DNA of 64,000 nucleotides from Myxococcales bacterium (lineage in GTDB: Bacteria; Myxococcota_A; Bradymonadia; UBA7976; UBA1532). Shown here piece by piece: positions 9,069 through 18,503 of this stretch (within the stretch, counting starts at the first letter, position 1; every line of letters starts with the position of its first letter). The notes beneath the pieces are model-generated. The model saw only the letters and a program-made list of their open reading frames with translations, made no database searches and was not told where the DNA came from. A program made the translations under genes and the position numbers. The stretch lies in contig JACKDL010000025.1 of assembly GCA_020633555.1 (NCBI GenBank), forward strand, positions 26,716 to 90,715, read 5' to 3'.

Positions 9069-11810
9069 CTACTCGTCGAACAGCCGCCCGTCATCCATGT
9101 CGTCGAACCGCGGCCGCACCAGGCGCCGGGCGGTGGCTCGCTCAGCCTGCGGCCGGGGGGGCGTCCGCGCCACCCGGAACCCGTGGGCCAGATCAGGCAC
9201 CTCGCGGGGCGTCGCCAGCCGGTGCGTCACCCGGCAGCCCACGTCGCTGGTGGTGCTGAAGGCCCCGCCCTTCACCACCACCAGATCGGGCTGGTTGCCG
9301 AAGGCGGTGTCGCAGTACTCCCGCACCAGCCCTGCCATGTCCAAGCAGCCGTAGGGCGATCGGTCCGTCGCGAACAGCCCGACCCGGTCCGGCGTCGGGC
9401 GGCCCTGCCGGGACTCGGCCATACGGCAGAAGCTGGCGTCAAAGCGGTTGCCCCACGGGTACAGGCGCCCGTCCGTGCCCCGCGCCGCCTTCTCCCACTC
9501 GGCCTCGGTGGGCAGCCGGATCTCGGTCCCGCTGCGCTTCGTGTACCAGGTGCAGTAGTCCCGGGCGTCGTTGAAGCTGATGCCGAGGACGGGCCAGTGC
9601 GGGTGCCAGTGCAGGCCCTCGGTGTCCGTGGCGGGCAGCTCGAACCGGCCGTCGGCGCCACGCTGCCACAGGAAACCCCGCGTGGCCTTCAGCCGCGGCA
9701 CCCGGGCCTGCGCCGCCGCCTGGCTGCGCCGATCGAGATCGCGGATGAAGGCGAGGTACTCGCCGCAGGTGACGGGGTAGCGGGCGACAAACACGTCGCC
9801 CACCTCCACCACGCGCCGGTGGCGGGCCGAGGCGCACGCGTCGTCGCCCCCCATGACGAAGGGGCCCCCGGGGATGTAGAGGAAGTGTGGCCCGATCTGC
9901 TCGTCGGTGAAGAAGCGGCAGACCACGTCCGTGACCTCGCCCCGGTCGATGCGCGCGGGGTAGACGACGTCCCGGTAGCCGGCCTGGCTGAGCTTGAGCT
10001 GCCACGCCCCGTGCTGGAGCGGCACGTTGTTCACCGGGGTCCGCCCGAGCTGCTCGTCGGTCAGCGGGGTGAGCTGCAGATCCACCTCGAGGTAGCGGCT
10101 GGCCTCCACCGTCGCCCCGGGCGGATCGGACCGGACGATCAGCCGCCCCTCACCGCGCAGCAAGTCATCGAACATGCCGCGGTTGTAGGCCTCGACCAGG
10201 GCCCGGTAGTAGATGATCTGCCCCTCGTCGCCGGCGTCCTCGGCTTCCCTCAGCTTGAACCAGTACAGGCGCGCCAGCTCGTTGCTGGCGTCCTCGTTGC
10301 CGGGGTTGAAGCCGATGGCCGCCATCAGCGCCTGGGCGGCGTCGCTGAAGCGCTGGTGCATCTGGCTCTCGTACTCGGCCAGCTCGGCCTGCCGGCTCCA
10401 CAGCTCCCGCTTGCGCTCCGGACCGGCCCACCCCTCCACCTGCCACTCCAGATCCATCAACGTCTCGCGCAGGGTCGTCACCTTGCCCCGAGCCCGCCGG
10501 TACTGCTCGACGAGGTCGATGCCCTCCTCCAGCTTCACCTCGGACATGGCGCTGCGCCGGTCCAGATCCTCCACCCCGGCCAGGTAGCCCTGCACCGCCT
10601 CGATGACCGCGCCCGCATGGGCCGGCCGCTCGTCGGGCCGCTTGGCCATACACGCCAGGCAGAGCTCCTCCAGCGGCACCGGGATGTTGTTCTGTGGCGA
10701 TCGCTTGCGCGGCGGGATGGGCGCCTGCGTGAGCACCTGGGCCAGGATCTGCCGGAAGTGCTTGCCGCGGAAGGGCGCCCGCCAGGTCAGGATCTCGTAG
10801 AGCAGGGCGCCCAGCGAGTAGACGTCCGACCGCTCGTCCACCTCGTTGACCTTGCCGGCCGCCTGCTCGGGGGACATGTACGCCGGCGTGCCCGTCACCA
10901 CGCCCACCATGGTGGCGTCGGCGTTCTGGGTGCGCAGGGTGGCGACGCCGCTGTCCCCGACGTTTTCGGCGCGGCCCAGCACCTTGGCCACGCCCCAGTC
11001 GAGCACCAACACCTCACCGAAGTCGCCCAGCATGACGTTGCTGGACTTGATGTCACGGTGCACGACGCCGCGGCTGTGGGCGAAGCGGATGGCGTGGCAG
11101 ACCTGCACGAAGATGCTGAGCAGCTTCACCAGGGTGAACTCGGCGTGCACGGCCGGCTCGCCCTTGCGCAGCCCCCGCACGATGTCCTTCAGCGTGCGGC
11201 CCTGCACCAGCTTCATGGTGAAGAACATCTCGCCGCCCGTGAAGTAGCCGAAGTCGTGCACCGGGATGATGTTCGGGTGCTCGAGCTGCGCGGTGATCTG
11301 GGCCTCTTCCACGAACTTCTGGCGGACGTACTCGCTGACCTTGTGGCCGTCGATGAGCGTCTTCATGACCAGGCGGCGCATGAGCTGCCGGTCGCGGACC
11401 AGGACGATGTTGCCGACGCCCCCGCGGGCGATCTCCTGGAAGGTCTCGTACTTCTCGGGCGGGATGGACTCGCTGCCAGGTGGGTGCTGGCGGCGCAGGT
11501 GATCAGCCACCGCCATCAGGTCGCCATCGCCGAGCTGCAGCGAGCCCATCTCCCCGCCGGCCGCCCAGGCGCCGTCGTCTTCCTCGCCGCTGGCGGCCAC
11601 CTCGGAGTGCAACTCCATGCTGGCCCCGGCGTCCACGAGCGAACCCGTGGGGGGAGGCGGCGGCGGCGTGGCGATGATCCCTCGGGCCTGCAGGACCCGC
11701 GCGACGGCCTCGCGCTGCCCACGGGCCAGCACGGCCTCGGCCAACGCGACGAAGGCGTCGTCGATCTCACCGCGTGCGGCGGCCTCGCGGATGGTGGCGC
11801 GCAGATCCAT
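9069..11810 (-). CDS. Ser/Thr protein kinase fused to PEGA-like and FGE-sulfatase (SUMF1) domains
   Basis: 913 residues. After a ~115-residue helical/Pro-rich lead comes a Hanks-type kinase (about 120-385): Gly-loop 'IARGGVGNIVLV', 'VMKTL' lysine, catalytic loop 'VVHRDIKSSNVML', metal-binding 'LDWGVAK' (DWG in place of DFG), and 'AYMSPEQAAG'. A helical stretch follows (390-530), then a PEGA-like beta unit (about 555-640) and a formylglycine-generating-enzyme/sulfatase-modifying domain (about 645-880: 'IPGGPFVMGGDD', 'RLPTEAEWEKAARG', 'YPWGN', 'GCLDMAGLVREY', 'GFRVAR'). No transmembrane helix is obvious, so it is likely cytoplasmic. In kinase fusions the FGE fold is usually thought to bind substrate rather than oxidise Cys; that is inference. 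Start ATG 11810 has GGGGGGAG upstream. Confidence 0.9.
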   Translation of the reverse strand: MDLRATIREAAARGEIDDAFVALAEAVLARGQREAVARVLQARGIIATPPPPPPTGSLVDAGASMELHSEVAASGEEDDGAWAAGGEMGSLQLGDGDLMAVADHLRRQHPPGSESIPPEKYETFQEIARGGVGNIVLVRDRQLMRRLVMKTLIDGHKVSEYVRQKFVEEAQITAQLEHPNIIPVHDFGYFTGGEMFFTMKLVQGRTLKDIVRGLRKGEPAVHAEFTLVKLLSIFVQVCHAIRFAHSRGVVHRDIKSSNVMLGDFGEVLVLDWGVAKVLGRAENVGDSGVATLRTQNADATMVGVVTGTPAYMSPEQAAGKVNEVDERSDVYSLGALLYEILTWRAPFRGKHFRQILAQVLTQAPIPPRKRSPQNNIPVPLEELCLACMAKRPDERPAHAGAVIEAVQGYLAGVEDLDRRSAMSEVKLEEGIDLVEQYRRARGKVTTLRETLMDLEWQVEGWAGPERKRELWSRQAELAEYESQMHQRFSDAAQALMAAIGFNPGNEDASNELARLYWFKLREAEDAGDEGQIIYYRALVEAYNRGMFDDLLRGEGRLIVRSDPPGATVEASRYLEVDLQLTPLTDEQLGRTPVNNVPLQHGAWQLKLSQAGYRDVVYPARIDRGEVTDVVCRFFTDEQIGPHFLYIPGGPFVMGGDDACASARHRRVVEVGDVFVARYPVTCGEYLAFIRDLDRRSQAAAQARVPRLKATRGFLWQRGADGRFELPATDTEGLHWHPHWPVLGISFNDARDYCTWYTKRSGTEIRLPTEAEWEKAARGTDGRLYPWGNRFDASFCRMAESRQGRPTPDRVGLFATDRSPYGCLDMAGLVREYCDTAFGNQPDLVVVKGGAFSTTSDVGCRVTHRLATPREVPDLAHGFRVARTPPRPQAERATARRLVRPRFDDMDDGRLFDE

Positions 11811-11994
11811 CAGCTCCCCCCCGGCCCCCGGGCGGTTGCCGCCGTGGGCTCGGGGGCGACTCTAGCCCGAGGGACGTGCGGGGCGCCACCGCGCACGCGT
11901 TGAACCCGGAGCGTGCCCGTGCTACAAGCGCGCGCTTCGCGCGGCGGGTCCGGCCCGCTGTTCCGTCTCGGCAAGGGGCTCTCAGGCGAGCCTC

Positions 11995-12867
11995 ATGCCC
12001 AAGCGCCCGGGCCTCTGCATGTACACGATTTATCTCGCCACCTTCGTCGCGGTCTTCTTCACCGTCGTCCCGACCCTCTTTGGTGTGTCGTTCACCTGGA
12101 CCACCGTGCCGGGGATCATCCTCGGGATCCTCACGTACGTCTGGGTCAACCGGCGCGCCGGGAAGCGAGTCGAGGCGGTCACGCAGGCGGCCGACGCCGA
12201 GATGGCGTCGCTGCAGCAGCTCATGGCCCGCCCGCCGGCCACGCCGGCCCAGCAGAAGCAGCTGCAGGCGGCGGCAGGTCAGAAGATCCAGGCTTCCGTC
12301 GAGATCCTCAAGCAGGGCTTCATCTTCCAGAAGTGGCAGCTCGGCGCCGCCACCATGCTGAACGCCCGCATCGGCATGTTGCTGTTCGTGCGCTGGGCGC
12401 AGATGCAGCAGGGCTCGCCCACCGACGCGCTGCCGTACCTCGAGAAGTCGCGGGTGAAGGGCGTGACGGCGAAGCTCATGAGCTCCATGTGGCCCGCCTG
12501 GGCCATGCTGGCGGTCTGCTACTACAAGGGCGAGAATGCCCTCTCCAAGGCCGCCGAGGTCCTGGAGGAAGCCGTCAAGCATGCGGCCAAGGAGGGCCTG
12601 CTGTGGTCGCTCTACGCCTGGATGCTGGAGCAGGAAGATCAGACGGACGCCGCCATCGACGTGCTGGCCCGGGGCAAGGCCGGGGCCGCGGACGATGGGC
12701 GCCTGGCGGAGAACCTGACCCTGCTGCAGAACGGCAAGAAGATGCAGATGCGGGCCTACGGCGAGCAGTGGTACCAGTTCGGCCTGGAGCGCCCCCGCAT
12801 CGCCGATCCGCGCCACCAGCAGCCGCGCATGGCGCATCCCCGCGCCCGCGGCGGGCGCCGCCGCTGA
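11995..12867 (+). CDS. Two-helix membrane protein with helical-repeat soluble domain, function unknown
   Basis: 290 residues, not recognised as a named family. The N-terminus has two adjacent TM helices (about residues 9-30 and 33-50: 'YLATFVAVFFTVVPTLFG', 'TVPGIILGILTYVWV') followed by a cytoplasmic part rich in Ala, Gln and Lys. Residues 85-250 are consistent with TPR-like helical hairpins ('ALPYLEKSRVKG', 'AWAMLAVCYYKGENALSKAAEVLEEAVKHAAKEG'). The C-terminus is Arg/His/Pro-rich and basic. It is followed eight bases later by the PEGA kinase, so the pair is likely co-expressed and the protein could be a membrane scaffold for it; that is inference from position only. Confidence 0.8.
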   Translation: MPKRPGLCMYTIYLATFVAVFFTVVPTLFGVSFTWTTVPGIILGILTYVWVNRRAGKRVEAVTQAADAEMASLQQLMARPPATPAQQKQLQAAAGQKIQASVEILKQGFIFQKWQLGAATMLNARIGMLLFVRWAQMQQGSPTDALPYLEKSRVKGVTAKLMSSMWPAWAMLAVCYYKGENALSKAAEVLEEAVKHAAKEGLLWSLYAWMLEQEDQTDAAIDVLARGKAGAADDGRLAENLTLLQNGKKMQMRAYGEQWYQFGLERPRIADPRHQQPRMAHPRARGGRRR

Positions 12868-12874
12868 GCCGCCG

Positions 12875-15100
12875 TTGACCGCCCCCGCCCAGCTCGGCCG
12901 CTACACCCTGCTGCGCCGGCTGGCTTCCGGCGGCATGGGCGAGGTCTATCTGGCCGAGGCCCGGGGCGCCGCCCACTTCACCCACAAGGTCGCCATCAAG
13001 CGCATCCTCCCGCATCTGGCCGAGGATGAGACCTTCGTGCGCAAGTTCATCGACGAGGCGCACCTGATGGTGCAGCTCCACCACGGCAACATCGTGCCCG
13101 TGCAGGAGCTTGCCGATCACGACGGGGAGCTCTACCTCGTCATGCAGTACCTGCCGGGCCGGGACCTGAAGGCGGTGATCCGCAGGCTGCGTGCCGACGG
13201 GCGGCGGATGCCCGTCGAGCTCGCGCTGTGGCTGATCACCGAGGTCCTCGCCGGACTGGACTACGCCCACCGCAAGCTGGGCCCGGACGGGCGCCCCTTG
13301 CACATCGTGCACCGGGACGTGTCGCCCGCCAACGTGGTGCTCGGCGCCGGCGGCGAGGTCAAGCTCATCGACTTCGGCATCGCGCGGGCGCGGGGCGGGC
13401 TGCACCGCAGCATCTCGGGCACCCTCCAGGGCAAGTTCGTCTACATGAGCCCCGAGCAGGCCGACGGGCGCCCGGTGGACGCCCGCAGCGACGTGTTCTC
13501 GACGGGGCTCCTGCTCTACGAGCTGCTGACGGGCCTGCGCCCCTTCGAGGCCGAGACGGAGACCGCCGTCCTGCGCAAGGTCCGCGAGGCGGAGATCCAG
13601 CCGGCGTCCCAGGTGGCCGACGTGCCCGAAGCCCTGGACGCGCTGTTGGCGCCCGCCCTCGCCCGGGAGGTCGACGATCGGTACGACAGCGCGGCCGCGA
13701 TGCGCCGCGCATTGCTGCACCACCTGGCCGTGAGCGACAGCCGTGCCGACGCTGCCTCCTTCGCGCAGTTCCTGGCGGAGCTCTTCCCGGAGGGCGTCAT
13801 CCCCGACGGCGGGCCCACGGGACCCCTGTCCATCGACGACGCTCTGCAGATGCAGCTCGGGGCCCTGACGCCGAGCGCCCGGTTCGATGAGCGGACCCGC
13901 ACCCACACCGGCGATGCGCCGCGCGGCCGAAGTACGCCCATCGGCGCGGTCCTGGCCGCCTACGCCGAGACCGCGACCGCCGACGCACCGGCGAGCCAGC
14001 CGCCCCTCACCGCGAGCGGGCAGACTGCGCCGCCTCCGACACCCATGGGCCGGCGTCGGTTGCTCTTCCTGGGGCTCGCGCTGGGCGCCGCTCTCACGGC
14101 TGGCGCCTTTGCGCTGCGCCCGACCCCTCAGGCCGCCTATGTAGACGTGCAGGTCACGCCGGCCGCCGACGCCAAGGTCGTTCTGGGCCGGGACGAAGCG
14201 GTGCTGAGCCCGGGGACGCGCCTGACGGCGGGTCAGACCGAACGCATCTGCGCCGTGGCGCCGGGCCACCAGAAGCAGTGTCAGCTCGTGACCCTGAGGG
14301 CCGGCCGCAACCGGCTGACCTTCACCTTGGTCGCCGTGCCGCGCCTGGCGGTGGTGGTTCAGCCCCCCGACGCCCGCTGGACCATCACCGTCAACGACCT
14401 GCCGGTGGACACCTGGCCCTATGACGGCCTGGCAGCCGGCCGGCTGGCCACGGTGCAGATCCACCCGGGCGACGGCTGGACCGTCGACGGTGACGACCGC
14501 CAGGTGATCCGGGTGCAGTCCGGCGCCAACAACGTCCAGTTCCGGCTCCTCCCACGCCGAGACGCGGCCGTGGGCGACGCGGGCGTGAGCGGGAGCGACG
14601 CCGGGGTGGGCGAGGCAGACGACGGCCCGGATCGGCCCCGCGCCACGCCGCGCCGGGCCCGCGTCACGCTCCAGGCCACGCCAACGGCCCAGGTGGCCTG
14701 CGGCGGGCGAGCGCTGGGCGCCACGCCCCAGACGGTCACTGCGGAGGGGCGGCCGGTGCAGTGCGTGCTCAGCGCCGATGGCTTCGCCGATCGCAGCCTG
14801 ACCGTCCATCCGCGCGATGGCGTGGCGGTCCGGCACGTCGAGCTGGACGCCCTGGCTCGCCTCACGGCCCGGGCGCTCCCCGCCGCGGCGGTGATTCACC
14901 TGGACGGCCGCCCGCTGGGGCCCAACCTGGTGCGCCAGCTACCGGTGCCGCCGGGCCCCCACACCTTGGACGCCCGGCTCGAGCGTGACGGGCAGACCTT
15001 GCGCAGCGCCCCGCTGCGGGTGACCTTGAAGCCCGGTCAGGTGGTCGAAGAGGCCTACCTGCTCGAAGTCCTGCTGCCCCAGCCCCAGGAGGCCCCGTGA
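12875..15100 (+). CDS. Membrane Ser/Thr protein kinase with extracytoplasmic PEGA-like domains
   Basis: 741 residues. The kinase domain (about 8-285) has 'LASGGMGEVYLAEA', the 'VAIKRIL' lysine, 'HIVHRDVSPANVVL', 'LIDFGIARA' and 'YMSPEQADG'; all catalytic residues are intact. An Ala/Pro/Thr linker leads to one TM helix (about 391-410) and an extracytoplasmic region with repeated PEGA-like beta units (about 420-490, 595-660, 670-740). Start is TTG at 12875, eight bases after the preceding stop, with no clear ribosome-binding site, so it is probably coupled. The next gene, an FHA/sigma-54 activator, overlaps its stop by 4 nt, so this kinase is the likely source of the phospho-signal read by that FHA domain. 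Confidence 0.93.
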   Translation: MTAPAQLGRYTLLRRLASGGMGEVYLAEARGAAHFTHKVAIKRILPHLAEDETFVRKFIDEAHLMVQLHHGNIVPVQELADHDGELYLVMQYLPGRDLKAVIRRLRADGRRMPVELALWLITEVLAGLDYAHRKLGPDGRPLHIVHRDVSPANVVLGAGGEVKLIDFGIARARGGLHRSISGTLQGKFVYMSPEQADGRPVDARSDVFSTGLLLYELLTGLRPFEAETETAVLRKVREAEIQPASQVADVPEALDALLAPALAREVDDRYDSAAAMRRALLHHLAVSDSRADAASFAQFLAELFPEGVIPDGGPTGPLSIDDALQMQLGALTPSARFDERTRTHTGDAPRGRSTPIGAVLAAYAETATADAPASQPPLTASGQTAPPPTPMGRRRLLFLGLALGAALTAGAFALRPTPQAAYVDVQVTPAADAKVVLGRDEAVLSPGTRLTAGQTERICAVAPGHQKQCQLVTLRAGRNRLTFTLVAVPRLAVVVQPPDARWTITVNDLPVDTWPYDGLAAGRLATVQIHPGDGWTVDGDDRQVIRVQSGANNVQFRLLPRRDAAVGDAGVSGSDAGVGEADDGPDRPRATPRRARVTLQATPTAQVACGGRALGATPQTVTAEGRPVQCVLSADGFADRSLTVHPRDGVAVRHVELDALARLTARALPAAAVIHLDGRPLGPNLVRQLPVPPGPHTLDARLERDGQTLRSAPLRVTLKPGQVVEEAYLLEVLLPQPQEAP

Positions 15101-16473
15101 GCGTCGCCGACGTCACCCGCACCGTCATGGCCCCGGTCGACCGGCTGACCGCACACGACTACAGCCTGGAGATCGTGGACGGCCCGGACGCCGGCCAAGT
15201 GTTCCGCACCAAGGCCCGCGCCGTTCGCATCGGCACGCACCCCGAGTGCGAGCTGGCCCTCGACGACCGCACCGCGAGCCGCTACCACGCCCGCATCGAG
15301 ATGGACGTGTGGGGCCATCGCCTGGTGGACGATGGCAGCAAGAACGGCACCTTCGTCAACGGCATGCGCGTGGAGGCCTGCTGGCTCACCGCTGGCGCCC
15401 GGATCACCATCGGCGGCACCGAACTGCGCTACCAGCCGGGCAAGGAGCAGGTCGAGATCGCGTTGGCTCGCGACCACCGCTTCGCGAAGCTCATCGGGCA
15501 GAGCACGGCCATGCGCGAGATCTTCGCGATCCTCCAGCGGGTGGCGCCGACGGACATGACCGTGCTGGTGGAGGGCGAGAGCGGAACTGGCAAGGAGCTG
15601 GTGGCCGACGCCCTGCACGCCCACTCCCGGCGCGAAGGCGGCCCGCTCGTGGTGTTCGACTGCTCCGCCGTGGCCCCAAACCTCATCGAGTCTGAGCTGT
15701 TCGGGCACGTGAAGGGGGCGTTCACGGGCGCCACCGGCAGCCGCGCAGGCGCCTTTGAGCGGGCCTCGGGCGGCACCCTGTTTCTGGACGAGATCGGCGA
15801 GCTGCCTGCGGATCTGCAGCCGAAGCTCCTGCGGGCCTTGGAGCAGCGCGAGGTGCGCCCCGTCGGCGGTGATCGCCCCATCAAGATCGACGTCCGCATC
15901 GTGGCGGCCACCAACCGCAACCTCGAGAAGGAGGTCCAGGCCGGCAACTTCCGCCAGGACCTCTACTACCGCCTGGCGGTCTTGAAGATTGTGCTGCCCC
16001 CGCTGCGGCGGCGGCGGGATGACATCCCGCTGTTGGTGAACCACTTCCTGCAGGACCTGACGCCCGACGGGCAGACCCCCGTGCAGGTTGGCTACGACAC
16101 CATCGTGAAGCTTCAGCGTCATCGCTGGCCCGGCAACGTGCGGGAGCTGCGCAACTTCGTCGAGCGGGCGGCCATGCTGGCCACGGACAACCGCCTCGAG
16201 ACTCGCTATCTGGTCCCGCCCACCTTCGGGGACACCCGCACCGAGGCGGGGCCAGCGGCCGGCCCGGAGGCGGATCCCATGGAAGGCCTGGACTTCGACC
16301 TGCCCTTCAAGGACGCCAAGGCCCGCCTGGTGGAAGCCTTCGAGCGCACCTACTGGGAGCGCCTGCTCGACAAGACGAACAACAACATCAGCGCCGCCGC
16401 CCGAGTGGCCGGCATCCACCGCAAGAGCGCCGAGTACCTGCTGAAGAAGCTGGACCTTCCGGAACGCGGCTGA
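15097..16473 (+). CDS. FHA-domain sigma-54-dependent transcriptional activator (bacterial enhancer-binding protein)
   Basis: 458 residues, start GTG overlapping the kinase stop (GTGA). The N-terminal FHA domain (about 22-105) has 'RIGTHPECEL', 'ASRYHARI' and 'SKNGTFVNG' in place of a response-regulator receiver. The central AAA+ domain (about 130-365) has Walker A 'GESGTGKE', the intact sigma-54-contacting 'GAFTGA' loop near residue 208, Walker B 'GGTLFLDEIGEL' and the arginine finger region. The C-terminal Fis-type helix-turn-helix (about 415-452, 'NNNISAAARVAGIHRKSAEYLLKKL' region) binds enhancer DNA. FHA-type activators are common in Myxococcota and are switched by Ser/Thr kinases. Target promoters are not identifiable here. 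Confidence 0.95.
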   Translation: MSVADVTRTVMAPVDRLTAHDYSLEIVDGPDAGQVFRTKARAVRIGTHPECELALDDRTASRYHARIEMDVWGHRLVDDGSKNGTFVNGMRVEACWLTAGARITIGGTELRYQPGKEQVEIALARDHRFAKLIGQSTAMREIFAILQRVAPTDMTVLVEGESGTGKELVADALHAHSRREGGPLVVFDCSAVAPNLIESELFGHVKGAFTGATGSRAGAFERASGGTLFLDEIGELPADLQPKLLRALEQREVRPVGGDRPIKIDVRIVAATNRNLEKEVQAGNFRQDLYYRLAVLKIVLPPLRRRRDDIPLLVNHFLQDLTPDGQTPVQVGYDTIVKLQRHRWPGNVRELRNFVERAAMLATDNRLETRYLVPPTFGDTRTEAGPAAGPEADPMEGLDFDLPFKDAKARLVEAFERTYWERLLDKTNNNISAAARVAGIHRKSAEYLLKKLDLPERG

Positions 16474-16581
16474 TCCCCGAGCGCGCCTGCCCCGCGCAGC
16501 GCCCCGCGTCGATTGCCGCGCGGTCCCCCTTCTGACAGACTCCGGCGTCTCACGCCCGGTACAGGGACCCGCGCCGCCCCC

Positions 16582-17097
16582 ATGACCCTTCGCCTCTTCT
16601 GCCTGATCGCCGCCGCTCTGCTTTGGACAAGCTGCGGCGCCGAGCGCGAGCACACCGGCGTGTGGCAGCAGGTCTGCGACGAGGCGGCACCCAGCCCCTG
16701 CGGTGACTTCGTCTACGAGCTGCACCTGGGCCGCTACGGGTCCAAGACCTCCGGCCTGGTGGTGCGCTACCACTTCGAGGACGTGTCGCTCGACCCCTAC
16801 CAGCGCAGCGACGAGTGCGGGTGCTTCTTCGTCGAAGGGGGCCGCGCGGACGATGAGGGGATCGCCTTCGCCCTTCACCGCGCCGACGAGCCCGGGCGCC
16901 CCGAGACAGACTTCCGGTTCCCCGACGCCTGCGGCCCTGCCGGGGTCCCCCCGCCCGACTGCGTCGGCCGCCGCTTCGAGCTGAGCGAGGTGGACGGCGA
17001 GCTCGAGGGCTCCAGCCGCTGCGGCAGCGACACGACCCCGATCCGCTTCCGCAAGGTCGCCGGGCGGCCACGCCGAGCCTGCGAGTTGCCGGAATGA
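16582..17097 (+). CDS. Small lipoprotein, function unknown
   Basis: 171 residues starting at ATG 16582 (MTLRLFCLIAAALL). The signal ends 'WTSC', a lipobox with Ser at -1, so the mature protein should be lipidated. The rest is a Cys-containing beta-rich sequence ('VYELHLGRYGSKTSGLVVRYHFEDV', 'SDECGCFFVEGG') with eight Cys after the lipobox, which may be disulphide-bonded. No family was recognised. It overlaps the next gene by ATGA, so both proteins probably act together in the envelope, 100 bases downstream of the FHA activator. Confidence 0.75.
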   Translation: MTLRLFCLIAAALLWTSCGAEREHTGVWQQVCDEAAPSPCGDFVYELHLGRYGSKTSGLVVRYHFEDVSLDPYQRSDECGCFFVEGGRADDEGIAFALHRADEPGRPETDFRFPDACGPAGVPPPDCVGRRFELSEVDGELEGSSRCGSDTTPIRFRKVAGRPRRACELPE

Positions 17098-18503
17098 GGG
17101 CGGCGCTGACCTTCTGGCTCGCCTTGGCTGTGGGCGGCGGGGCCACCGTCGCGCTGGCCGCGCCGGCCCCCAGCGACGCCCTCCGGCTGCACCGCGGCCT
17201 GGGCCCCGACTTCGAACGTCCACGGGTCCGCGTCTACCCGCTCCTGGATCAGACCGCGCTGGCCAACCCGCGCGGTGAGCGGAGCAACCCTGCGGCCTGG
17301 GACGCCTTCGTCGCGGCGCTTGCGGGCCGCACGAACCTGGCCGTTCAGGACCCCGAGGCCACCCGACGCTCCATCACCCGCCGCGCGGGGTATGCCCAGG
17401 CCCTCCGCTTGGCCCGATCCACGGCCGAGCGGGCCCGTGATGACCACCGCCGCGCCCGGCTGGAGGCCGCCCTGGCGGGTCTGCGAACGGCCATCCACGC
17501 GCTCCAGGAGATCGAGCACCACGTGGTCGCGCCGCCCGAGGTGGCCCGGCTCCTGCTCCTGCAAGGTCAGGCACAGCTCGAGCTTCGTGACGCCCAGGGC
17601 GCGCGCGACAGCTTCGAGCGCGCCCTCACCCTGGCCCCGGACGTCCGTCTGCAGCCCGGGACCGACAGCCCGGCGGCGGTCGAGGCGCTCGAAGCGACCC
17701 GGCACAATCTCGCCGAGAAGCCGCCCATCCCTGAAGACCACTTGAGGGTCCCCACCGGCCTGCGCAGCACGCAGCACCTGCTACGCGCCCGCCAGGTGGG
17801 CGACGTCCTGATCGTGACGGTGCAGTCTGCGGGCGGCCTGCGCGAGGAGCAGCAGGCGCTGGCAGGGCTCACCGCCGCCGAGGCCGGCGATCGCCTGGCG
17901 AGCCGGGTCTGGGCGTGCCTCCCCTTCGGCCGCGCCCCGCGCCGGAGCCGCCACAAGCGCGAGCTGCTCTTGGACGCGGGCTTCCACTACCAGGTGTTCG
18001 CCAACTCGCCGGTCGTAGACCTGTTCAGCAACCTGGGCATCGGGATGAACGCCAGCCTCACGGTCGCCCCGCACTTGAGCCTGGACGCCAACCTCGCCCT
18101 GACGAACAGCAACCGCGATCCCAACGAGGATCTGCGCCAGGACATCAGCACGGTCCGGGTCTTCCTGGGGCCCGGCTTCACCTGGAGTGCCGGGTTCCTG
18201 CGTGGCGGAGCCAACCTGGGCTTTGAAGGGATGACCATCAGCGACGTGGTCACCACGCGCAACGTCCACTGCAAGTTCGACCCCGACGCCCACCCGCTGT
18301 GCAACGCGGCCGCAGACACCAGCCGCTCTGGCCGGGCGTGGCGCCTGGGCCCCGCCCTCGCCCTCAATGGGCAGCTCCACCTGGTCGAGGGCATCTACCT
18401 GGCCCTGCGGATCAGCGCTGGCCTGACGCTCTACGAGTCGGTGGACAACGGCCTGGGCCCGCCCATCACCGGCCAACTCGGCCTGGGCTACGCCTTCGAC
18501 TAG
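17094..18503 (+). CDS. Exported protein with TPR-like region and C-terminal beta-barrel-like domain
   Basis: 469 residues. A signal peptide (AVALA-APAPS region, cleavage near residue 23) precedes a charged helical part, a TPR-like pair around 125-190 ('LLLQGQAQLELRDAQGARDSFERALTLAPDV'), and a C-terminal ~170 residues of alternating hydrophobic/polar strands ending in Phe-Asp ('LGLGYAFD'), which resembles a small outer-membrane barrel ('HYQVFANSPVVDLFSNLGIGMN', 'FLGPGFTWSAGFLRGGANLGFEG'). An outer-membrane or surface location is inferred. No named family recognised. It is the last gene of the run beginning at 11995. Confidence 0.75.
   Translation: MRAALTFWLALAVGGGATVALAAPAPSDALRLHRGLGPDFERPRVRVYPLLDQTALANPRGERSNPAAWDAFVAALAGRTNLAVQDPEATRRSITRRAGYAQALRLARSTAERARDDHRRARLEAALAGLRTAIHALQEIEHHVVAPPEVARLLLLQGQAQLELRDAQGARDSFERALTLAPDVRLQPGTDSPAAVEALEATRHNLAEKPPIPEDHLRVPTGLRSTQHLLRARQVGDVLIVTVQSAGGLREEQQALAGLTAAEAGDRLASRVWACLPFGRAPRRSRHKRELLLDAGFHYQVFANSPVVDLFSNLGIGMNASLTVAPHLSLDANLALTNSNRDPNEDLRQDISTVRVFLGPGFTWSAGFLRGGANLGFEGMTISDVVTTRNVHCKFDPDAHPLCNAAADTSRSGRAWRLGPALALNGQLHLVEGIYLALRISAGLTLYESVDNGLGPPITGQLGLGYAFD

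Noticed and set aside
8988..11903. A 971-codon plus-strand frame opposite the kinase-FGE gene.
   Set aside because: Arg/His/Pro/Leu-rich shadow of a GC-rich gene; the reverse strand has intact kinase and FGE motifs.
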